A DNA stretch of 29,813 nucleotides from JAKZSU01 sp047517485 (lineage in GTDB: Bacteria > Pseudomonadota > Alphaproteobacteria > UBA7887): the NCBI GenBank assembly GCA_047517485.1, contig JAKZSU010000022.1:1-29813 (forward strand), written 5' to 3'. The notes beneath the pieces were generated by a model. It did not search any database. It was not told where the DNA came from and saw nothing but the letters and a program-made list of their open reading frames with translations. The stretch's first letter is position 1. Each line of letters starts with the position of its first letter. Both the position numbers and the translations under genes were made by a program. Shown piece after piece: positions 8,010 to 14,502 of the stretch.

Positions 8010-9473
8010 ATGAGTGACTTAAGATTAGTCGAACGCAATGTGCATCGGGTCGATGTCGATGGCCGGCGGATGTTGTTTCACATCCCGACATCGGGATTGT
8101 TCGAGCTCGATTCCCTATCCGACGAGATGATCGATCTGTTCGCGCCGGTCGCCGCCGCGGACGGCTCGAGAACCGACAGCGTGGTGACCGCGGACGACGT
8201 GCGGCGCCGCTTCGACGGTCGCCACCCGCCGGATGCGGTGGTCGAAACCATCAAGGAGCTGATCGATCTCGAAGTGCTGACCGACGGTCGTCCCCTCCAT
8301 CCCGACCACAAGTCGATCAAGGTTAAGAACTTCCCGCTGTCGACCATTGTCCTCAACGTCAACAGCGGCTGCAATCTGAGCTGTACCTATTGCTACAAGG
8401 AAGATCTCGCGGCGCCGGCGAACGGCGAGCGAATGACCTTCGAGACCGCGGTCAAGAGCATCGAGATGCTGCTCGAGGAAGGCGAAAGCCGCGATCGCTT
8501 CAACATCGTGTTTTTCGGCGGCGAGCCGCTGTCGAACATGCCGCTGATCCGCGAAGTGGTGACGTACGCCGAACGGCGCGCGGTCGAAATCGACAAGAAG
8601 GTCGATTTCTCGATGACCACCAACGCGACCTTGCTAACCGAGGACATCGTCGATTATCTCGAGGCGCATCGTTTCGGCCTCAGCATCAGCATGGACGGGC
8701 CACCGGCGGTCCACGACCGCAACCGGCGGACTGTCGGCGGCGGCGGCACCTATGCGGTGGTCGCGGACAAGGCGCGCATGCTGTTGTCGCGCTACCGCTC
8801 GCGCCCGGTCGGCGCGCGGGTCACCCTGACCGCGGGGGTGACCGACGTGGTCGGCATCTGGGATCACCTGATCAACGACCTGGGCTTTCACGAAGTCGGC
8901 TTCGCGCCGGTGACCTCGGGCGAGAACACGCTGTTCGCGCTCAACGGCGATGAATTGATCGACTTGTTCGCCAGTATGAAGGCGCTCGGGCGGCGCTATA
9001 TGGACGCGGCGTTCGAGAACCGCAATATCGGCTTCAGCAATCTGCACCAGATGCTCAGCGATCTGTCGGAAGGCAACACCAAGTCCTTGCCGTGCGGCGC
9101 CGGGGTCGGCTTGCTCGCCGTCGACACCAAAGGCGAAATCAATCTCTGCCATCGGTTTACCGGCTCCGACCTGCCCACCTTCGGGCATGTCGACGAAGGC
9201 GGCATCGACAAGCCGGCGCTCGGCCGCTTTATCGAATCCGCGCTCGACCGCAGCGATACCGGCTGCGAGACCTGTCGGATCCGCAATCTGTGTTCGGGCG
9301 GCTGCTACCACGAGAGCTATGCCCGCTATAACGACCCAATCCATCCGACCTATCACTATTGCGATCTGATGCGCGATTGGGTGGACTTCGGCATCGAGGT
9401 CTATACGCGCATCATGGACCGCAATCCCGACTTTTTCCAAACCCACATTGAACCGCGGAGGGCCAAATCATGA
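8010..9473 (+). CDS. qhpD: Radical SAM peptide maturase QhpD (PeaB)
   Basis: QhpD is a radical SAM/SPASM enzyme that installs three Cys-to-Asp/Glu thioether cross-links in the QhpC peptide before export. The 487-residue protein carries the radical SAM cluster motif C-N-L-S-C-T-Y-C (121-128, CX3CX2C), F-F-G-G-E-P-L binding SAM, and a C-terminal SPASM-type set of cysteines. These include L-P-C-G-A-G, N-L-C-H-R, C-E-T-C-R-I-R-N-L-C-S-G-G-C-Y and Y-H-Y-C-D, for auxiliary clusters. The ATG at 8010 follows GAGGA; the frame remains open upstream inside qhpA, but that extension has no family similarity. Its stop overlaps the qhpC start as ATGA, indicating translational coupling between maturase and substrate. 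Confidence 0.95.
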   Translation: MSDLRLVERNVHRVDVDGRRMLFHIPTSGLFELDSLSDEMIDLFAPVAAADGSRTDSVVTADDVRRRFDGRHPPDAVVETIKELIDLEVLTDGRPLHPDHKSIKVKNFPLSTIVLNVNSGCNLSCTYCYKEDLAAPANGERMTFETAVKSIEMLLEEGESRDRFNIVFFGGEPLSNMPLIREVVTYAERRAVEIDKKVDFSMTTNATLLTEDIVDYLEAHRFGLSISMDGPPAVHDRNRRTVGGGGTYAVVADKARMLLSRYRSRPVGARVTLTAGVTDVVGIWDHLINDLGFHEVGFAPVTSGENTLFALNGDELIDLFASMKALGRRYMDAAFENRNIGFSNLHQMLSDLSEGNTKSLPCGAGVGLLAVDTKGEINLCHRFTGSDLPTFGHVDEGGIDKPALGRFIESALDRSDTGCETCRIRNLCSGGCYHESYARYNDPIHPTYHYCDLMRDWVDFGIEVYTRIMDRNPDFFQTHIEPRRAKS

Positions 9474-9802
9474 AGCACCTCAAATCGCTCAATCGAAAAG
9501 CGCGCCTGGTAGACGACGCGCTCGACCAAGGAAAAATGGAGGAGGTTCGGGCGATGCAGACGGTTATCGCCGGCTGCTCCTCGACCCTCGATCCGGGCTG
9601 GGAAGTCGATCCGTTCGGCGGCGTCGCTGGCCTGTGCCAGCCGATGGAAGCCGATCTGTACGGTTGTTCCGATCCCTGTTGGTGGCCGGCCCAGGTGCCC
9701 GACACCATGAACACCTATCCGGACTGGAACGCCAACGCGCCATCGGCGCGCGACTGGCGCTTGCTCGACTCGGTATTCCCGAGCGATGACGGCACCGTCT
9801 AA
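9470..9802 (+). CDS. qhpC: Quinohemoprotein amine dehydrogenase gamma subunit, CTQ-bearing peptide (QhpC)
   Basis: This 110-residue precursor is the catalytic subunit. With an offset of 29 residues from the mature Paracoccus numbering, all known modification sites line up: Cys36-Glu45, Cys56-Asp62 and Cys70-Asp78 for the thioether bonds, and Cys66 with Trp72 for the cysteine tryptophylquinone. The motif around the cofactor is G-C-S-D-P-C-W-W-P. Residues 1 to about 28 form the basic leader that QhpE is expected to remove; there is no Sec or Tat signal, in keeping with the family's dedicated export route. No cysteines occur besides these four. The gene overlaps qhpD by four bases and precedes qhpB. 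Confidence 0.97.
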   Translation: MKHLKSLNRKARLVDDALDQGKMEEVRAMQTVIAGCSSTLDPGWEVDPFGGVAGLCQPMEADLYGCSDPCWWPAQVPDTMNTYPDWNANAPSARDWRLLDSVFPSDDGTV

Positions 9803-9850
9803 GCGTAATGCCGCCGATTGAGAAATCCGTGTCCAAAGGGGGGTAGACCA

Positions 9851-10981
9851 ATGAAGAAGATTCTGAGCACCGTGGCGGCGGTCGCGCTGGGAAGCGCAAT
9901 TCTGGCGATGCCGCAGACGGACGCGCTGGCCAAGGAATACATCCTGGCCGTCTCCAAGCCGAATAATCTGCACGTCATCGATGCCGCCGCGCGCAGCGTG
10001 GTCAACACCTGCGCGCTGGTCGGTCGCGGCTCACCGATCGCGATCGCGCCGTCGCCGGCGGATTCGTCGCTCGCTTACGTACTGACCAATGGGTGGGGCG
10101 AAATTGTCGGGGTCAATATCGATACTTGCGACACCGTGTTTCATGCCGTCCTCAGCCAGGGCAACACGCGCGCGCGAAGCATCGCCGGCTTGGTGGTCAG
10201 TAATGACGGGAGCGAGATCTACGTGCAGCTGAGCGAGGTCGAGCTGCTGACCGATCGCTATAAGATTCGGCCGTTGCATCGCATCGCGGTGTTCCACGCC
10301 GACGCGGGTCTCGACGCACAGCCATATCGATCTTTCGACATCCCGCGTGGCCACACCATTTTGGTGGCGTCGAAAGACAACGAGACGATTTGGAGCTTCG
10401 GCCCCGAAGTGCGTCAGTTCGATATGAAGAGCGGCGCCATCGTCCAAGAGATTCTGCTCAACAGCTGGGAGGACGCGCGCCCGACCTATGGCGATCCCGA
10501 CGGTCTGTCGTTCTGGTCGCTTTACGATACACACGATCAAATCATCATGCCCTACTTCGCGCCGGTGTTCGCCAACCGCGAGGCGCGTGACGCGGGCGAT
10601 TGGGATCAGCTGGCCGATTTCGTCGTCGGCACCACGACGGTCAACATCAATGACAATTCGTGGACCCAAACCGACATCGCGACGGCCGATGTGCTGATTT
10701 TCTCGATGACGCTGGATAAGCACGATCCGAACATAATGTACGCGGTCTACACCCAGCTTTCGAAGTACGACATGGCGAAGGGCGAGCTGGTGGGTCGGAT
10801 CGATCTCGACCACACCTACTATTCGGTGCAGACTTCGGGCAATGGCGACGAGCTTTACATTGGCTCGACGTTCAACGATATCGCGATTCACGCCGCCGGC
10901 AGTTTGGAGCAGCTCGCGACGATCGCACTACCTGGAGGAGGCGATCAGGGGGCGTGCGGGATTCGTGTGATCCAGCGCTGA
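9851..10981 (+). CDS. qhpB: Quinohemoprotein amine dehydrogenase beta subunit (QhpB)
   Basis: QhpB is the beta-propeller subunit that holds the gamma peptide and forms part of the active-site cavity of periplasmic QHNDH. The 376-residue product starts with a Sec-type signal (M-K-K, hydrophobic to about residue 22, A-L-A), followed by repeated propeller-like units such as Y-I-L-A-V-S-K-P-N-N-L-H-V-I-D and L-Y-I-G-S-T-F-N-D-I-A-I. The start at 9851 was preferred to 9818 because the signal peptide begins there and a G-rich ribosome site lies upstream. It follows qhpC by 48 bases and is the last gene before the strong terminator at 11008. Confidence 0.93.
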   Translation: MKKILSTVAAVALGSAILAMPQTDALAKEYILAVSKPNNLHVIDAAARSVVNTCALVGRGSPIAIAPSPADSSLAYVLTNGWGEIVGVNIDTCDTVFHAVLSQGNTRARSIAGLVVSNDGSEIYVQLSEVELLTDRYKIRPLHRIAVFHADAGLDAQPYRSFDIPRGHTILVASKDNETIWSFGPEVRQFDMKSGAIVQEILLNSWEDARPTYGDPDGLSFWSLYDTHDQIIMPYFAPVFANREARDAGDWDQLADFVVGTTTVNINDNSWTQTDIATADVLIFSMTLDKHDPNIMYAVYTQLSKYDMAKGELVGRIDLDHTYYSVQTSGNGDELYIGSTFNDIAIHAAGSLEQLATIALPGGGDQGACGIRVIQR

Positions 10982-11007
10982 TCGACACCACACTATGATG
11001 GGTTTGG

Positions 11008-11036
11008 AGGGTCGGCCTCGCGCCGGCCCTTTTTTT
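11008..11036 (+). terminator. Intrinsic terminator of qhpADCB
   Basis: The arms AGGGTCGGC and GCCGGCCCT pair over nine positions (one G-T wobble) around the loop CTCGC and run straight into seven Ts. It starts 26 bases after the qhpB stop. The T-run overlaps the stop codon of the convergent aldo/keto reductase gene. It closes the first qhp transcript, so qhpF and qhpE need their own promoter. Confidence 0.9.
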
Positions 11037-11988
11037 ATCGATTGCGCGGCAAGTCGAGACCGACGCCCTCTAGGGCGCCGAACAGGTCTTCGATCCGCGC
11101 GAGATCTTCCGCGGGTAGGGGCGGGGCGAGAATCGACGCGATGTTGGCGTCGAGGTGCGCCGGATCGCCGGTGCCGAATAGCACGACATCGGCGCCCGCT
11201 TGGTGACGAGCGTAGCGATAGGCGGCATCGATCACGCTGTCGGCGCCGGTCCGATGAACGAGAAAATCCAGCGGCCGATCGGTGGCGATCGGGCGAGGGA
11301 CCGCGCCGGCGGCCGCGAGCCTCGCCACGGTCGCCTGTAAGTACGCGGGATCGCTGAAGATGGCGCGTACCACGAACATCACCAGCGTGCCAATTCCGCG
11401 CGCCCGGGTGATCGGGAACACCGACGTTCGGGCGCTCTGATGCATCAGGTGAAATCCGACCATGACGACATCCCAGAACTCATCGTCGAAGGCGCGTCGC
11501 AGCATGCGGTGGTCGGCATCGAAGGGCGGGGATTCGGTGATACCGAGATGGCGGATCTTGCCTTTCTCCTGTTCGCGCCGCAGCGCCGGCACAAGTTCGT
11601 CGACCGCGCGGTCGTAAGCCTCGGGGCGCACCGCGTGGAGATGAAAGATGTCGACATAATCGGTTTTCAAGTGACCCAGCGAGTGCTCGAGATTGGCGAC
11701 CACCCGGGCACCGTCGAACGGCCGGCCGCCGCTGGCGACTTGGCTCTTTGTCGACAAGACGACGGAGTCGCGCCCGACCTCGCGCACCGCGGCGCCGACA
11801 ATCGATTCGGTTCCGTAAGCTTTGGCGGTGTCAAAGAAATTCACCCCAAGATCGATCGCGCGATGGAGCAGCGCGATCGATTGCCGGGTGCTGGCGCCGG
11901 TCGCCTGCCCCAGCCGGCTACTGCCGCCACAGCCGAAGCCGGCGACGCCGACTCGCAAGCCGGTTCGTCCCAAGGTGGTGTACTCCAT
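11035..11988 (-). CDS. Aldo/keto reductase
   Basis: A 317-residue cytosolic NAD(P)H-dependent oxidoreductase with the AKR catalytic tetrad visible: Asp53 and Tyr58 in F-D-T-A-K-A-Y-G, Lys81 in S-T-K-S-Q, and His118 in Y-V-D-I-F-H-L-H. The N terminus M-E-Y-T-T-L-G-R-T-G-L-R-V is typical of the AKR5/AKR11-like families. It lies between the two halves of the qhp locus but in the opposite direction. QHNDH makes aldehydes in the periplasm, so a role in handling aldehydes that enter the cytoplasm is possible, yet the orientation argues that it is not part of the qhp operons. It shares a 71-base divergent start region with qhpF. Confidence 0.92.
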   Translation of the reverse strand: MEYTTLGRTGLRVGVAGFGCGGSSRLGQATGASTRQSIALLHRAIDLGVNFFDTAKAYGTESIVGAAVREVGRDSVVLSTKSQVASGGRPFDGARVVANLEHSLGHLKTDYVDIFHLHAVRPEAYDRAVDELVPALRREQEKGKIRHLGITESPPFDADHRMLRRAFDDEFWDVVMVGFHLMHQSARTSVFPITRARGIGTLVMFVVRAIFSDPAYLQATVARLAAAGAVPRPIATDRPLDFLVHRTGADSVIDAAYRYARHQAGADVVLFGTGDPAHLDANIASILAPPLPAEDLARIEDLFGALEGVGLDLPRNR

Positions 11989-12059
11989 GTGCTCCCGTCA
12001 CGCCGCGCCGCTGTTTGAATGCGGACCGATGGTATCATTTCCGCTAGGCTTGCCCGGCA

Positions 12060-13796
12060 ATGATCACGACTGACGACAGCGACAGCGACAGCGCCGGGCC
12101 GGGCCGTTTCGGCGAGGCCGAACGGCGCGCCTTGGCGTGGGCCTATGGCTTCGTGCGGCCGCAGCTTGGCGCGTTGGGCGTGGTGTTCGCCTTGTCGCTG
12201 GGGGTTACCGCCGTCATCACCGCCCAGCCCTACATCATGAAACTGATGATCGACGACGGCGTACTGGCCGGCGATTTGGCGACTCTCGGGTGGCTCACCG
12301 CGCTGATGCTGGCGACCGGGATTCTCAATCTGGTGTTCGGCGGGCTCAATCGCTATTGCCACGTGCGCCTCTCGGGCCTGGTGCTGTTCACCATGCGGGA
12401 GGCGGTGTTTCGTCATTTGGCGACTTTGTCGCCGGCGTTTTACGCGCGCGCCCGGTCGGGCGATATACTGCAACGGCTCGATGGCGACGTGGCGCAGATC
12501 CAGCGCTTTTGCGTCGACACCCTGCTTGCCGGCGTCAACGGCGTTCTCGGCTTCGCCGGCGCCCTCGCGCTGATGCTGTTTCTCAGCTGGAAGCTTTCGC
12601 TGGTAGCGTTGATCCTGCTGCCGGCGGAATTCTTCTATCTCCGGGCGATGCGGCCTCGGGTCGAGCGCCGGACCCGGCGGGTTCGCGAACGAGTGAGCGA
12701 TATATCCGCTTTTCTGGTCGAGATCCTGCCGGCGATCAAGTTCATCCAGTCGGTCGGCGCGGAAGCGCGCGAGGCCGGGCGTCTCGAACGACTCAATCGC
12801 ACCTACCTTGGCGATCTGTTGCGTCTCCAGGTCACCGAATTTCTCACCGCGGCGGTGCCCAACCTGCTCACCTCGGCGAGCCGCGCCGCGGTGTTTCTCG
12901 CCGGCGGCTGGCTGATTGTCGAGGGCGAGTTCACTCTCGGCGGATTGATCGCCTTCAGCACCTATCTCGGCTTCGCCACCGGGCCGGTGCACAGCGTGCT
13001 CGGCATCTATGTCGGGTTCATGCGGCTGCGGGTGAGCCTGGCGCGGGTGATGGTGTTGACCGATGCCGCACCGGCGATCGCGCCGCCGGCCGAGCCGGTG
13101 CCTTTGCCCGAGGGCGCCTGCGGCGCACTTTGTATCGACGGCGTAACATTCGCCTATCCCGACGGCGACGGGCCGGTGCTCGAAGCGGCGAGCCTCGAGG
13201 TGGCGGGAGGCGCCAAAATCGGTATCGTCGGGGCCTCGGGCGCGGGCAAGACCACGCTGGTCGATCTTCTGCATCGTCATTTCGATCCCGCAACGGGTGC
13301 GATCACCCTGGACGGCGTGGACTTGCGCGATCTCGACCCGGCGGATCTGCGTCGTCGCGTCGCGGTGGTGGCCCAGGATGTGGTACTGTTTCGCGGCTCG
13401 ATCGCCGATAATATTCGCTACAGCCGACCCGAGGCCTCCGACGAAGCGGTGCGCGACGCGGCGAAGCGGGCGCAGATCGACGATTATATCGCCGATCTGC
13501 CGCAAGGCTACGACACACCGATCGGCGAGCGCGGCGCGCGGCTGTCGGGCGGCCAACGCCAGCGCCTGGCGATCGCCCGCGCGCTGCTCCAGGACCCGCT
13601 GGTGCTGATCCTCGACGAAGCTACCTCGGCGGTCGATCAAGACACCGAGGCGCGGCTGATCGGCGCGGTGGACGGCTTGTTCGCCGGGCGGACGCGGCTG
13701 GTCATCTCGCATCGCGCCGATGCGCTCGCCGGCGCCGATCGCATCGTCGAGATCGCCGATGGCGGATTTCAAGCGCCCGCGAGCGGCAATGGTTGA
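12060..13796 (+). CDS. qhpF: ABC transporter, permease-ATPase fusion (QhpF)
   Basis: A 578-residue half-transporter: six-helix exporter-type membrane domain (about residues 30-320) followed by a nucleotide-binding domain with Walker A G-A-S-G-A-G-K-T-T (391-399), signature L-S-G-G-Q-R-Q (495-501), Walker B L-V-L-I-L-D-E-A (514-521), and the H-loop S-H-R-A-D. On its own it would be called a multidrug/lipid-type exporter. Overlap of its end with the qhpE-like protease gene, close to qhpADCB, identifies it as QhpF, proposed to move the processed QhpC peptide to the periplasm. No C39 peptidase domain is fused, consistent with cleavage by separate QhpE. Confidence 0.88.
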   Translation: MITTDDSDSDSAGPGRFGEAERRALAWAYGFVRPQLGALGVVFALSLGVTAVITAQPYIMKLMIDDGVLAGDLATLGWLTALMLATGILNLVFGGLNRYCHVRLSGLVLFTMREAVFRHLATLSPAFYARARSGDILQRLDGDVAQIQRFCVDTLLAGVNGVLGFAGALALMLFLSWKLSLVALILLPAEFFYLRAMRPRVERRTRRVRERVSDISAFLVEILPAIKFIQSVGAEAREAGRLERLNRTYLGDLLRLQVTEFLTAAVPNLLTSASRAAVFLAGGWLIVEGEFTLGGLIAFSTYLGFATGPVHSVLGIYVGFMRLRVSLARVMVLTDAAPAIAPPAEPVPLPEGACGALCIDGVTFAYPDGDGPVLEAASLEVAGGAKIGIVGASGAGKTTLVDLLHRHFDPATGAITLDGVDLRDLDPADLRRRVAVVAQDVVLFRGSIADNIRYSRPEASDEAVRDAAKRAQIDDYIADLPQGYDTPIGERGARLSGGQRQRLAIARALLQDPLVLILDEATSAVDQDTEARLIGAVDGLFAGRTRLVISHRADALAGADRIVEIADGGFQAPASGNG

Positions 13797-14502
13797 TCCG
13801 GTGCGCGTCGGGCTGTTGGATAGTGGCGTCGGTGAGGATTTGGCCGCGCACGTCGGCGCGGCGGCGGCGTTTGGTCCGCGCGACGAGGACGCGGTCGATC
13901 GCGGCGACGCCGAGCCCGACCGGCTGGGCCACGGCAGCGCGCTCGCCGCCATCATTTTGCGCCACGCGCCCGACGCGGCGCTGCTCAATGCGCAAGTACT
14001 CGGGCCGCGTGGCACGACTTCGGCGGCGGCGGTCGCGGCGGGACTCGCGTGGTTGACCGACCAAGGCGCCGATCTGATCACCCTGAGCCTCGGATTGCGC
14101 GCCGATCGCGCGGTGCTGCGCGAGGCTTGCGCGGCGGCGATCGCCGCGGGCTGTGTCCTGCTCGGCGCGGCGCCGGCGCGCGGGGCGCCGGTCTATCCGT
14201 CGGCCTATGACGGGGTTATCCGGGTCACCGGGGACGCGCGCTGCGCGGCGGCACAGGTTTCCCATCTGGCGTCGGCGCAAGCGGATTTCGGCGCCTGTGT
14301 CCGCGCTGTGGACGAGCGCGTGCCGATCGTCGGCGCCGTGCCGATCGCCGGCGCCTCGGTCGCGGTGGCGCATGCCTGCGGTCTCGTCGCCGCGGCTTTC
14401 GGGCTGGGCGGTGCACGTGGCGGCGCGGCGGCGCGCGACGTCCTGGTTCGGCGCGCCGATTTCCACGGGCCGGAACGAAAGACCGCCGCCGATGCGACCT
14501 AA
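13789..14502 (+). CDS. qhpE: Subtilisin-like leader peptidase (QhpE)
   Basis: QhpE is the cytosolic subtilase that cuts the leader from cross-linked QhpC. The 237-residue product shows the S8 triad: Asp11 in V-G-L-L-D-S-G-V, His48 in G-H-G-S-A-L-A and Ser190 in I-A-G-A-S-V-A-V-A. It is small and has no signal peptide or propeptide. The segment that usually holds the oxyanion Asn (A-A-G-N) reads L-L-G-A-A-P-A-R-G, so that Asn is not evident. I chose the ATG at 13789, which overlaps qhpF by eight bases; 13759 and 13720 would extend into qhpF without adding fold. It overlaps the CcmF-like gene by 11 bases at its end. Confidence 0.88.
   Translation: MVDPVRVGLLDSGVGEDLAAHVGAAAAFGPRDEDAVDRGDAEPDRLGHGSALAAIILRHAPDAALLNAQVLGPRGTTSAAAVAAGLAWLTDQGADLITLSLGLRADRAVLREACAAAIAAGCVLLGAAPARGAPVYPSAYDGVIRVTGDARCAAAQVSHLASAQADFGACVRAVDERVPIVGAVPIAGASVAVAHACGLVAAAFGLGGARGGAAARDVLVRRADFHGPERKTAADAT

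Noticed and set aside
11841..14081. 746-codon minus-strand frame covering qhpF and the AKR start
   Set aside because: Antisense to the ABC transporter with obvious motifs; the composition (Arg, His, Gln, Ala) is typical of reverse-frame artefacts.
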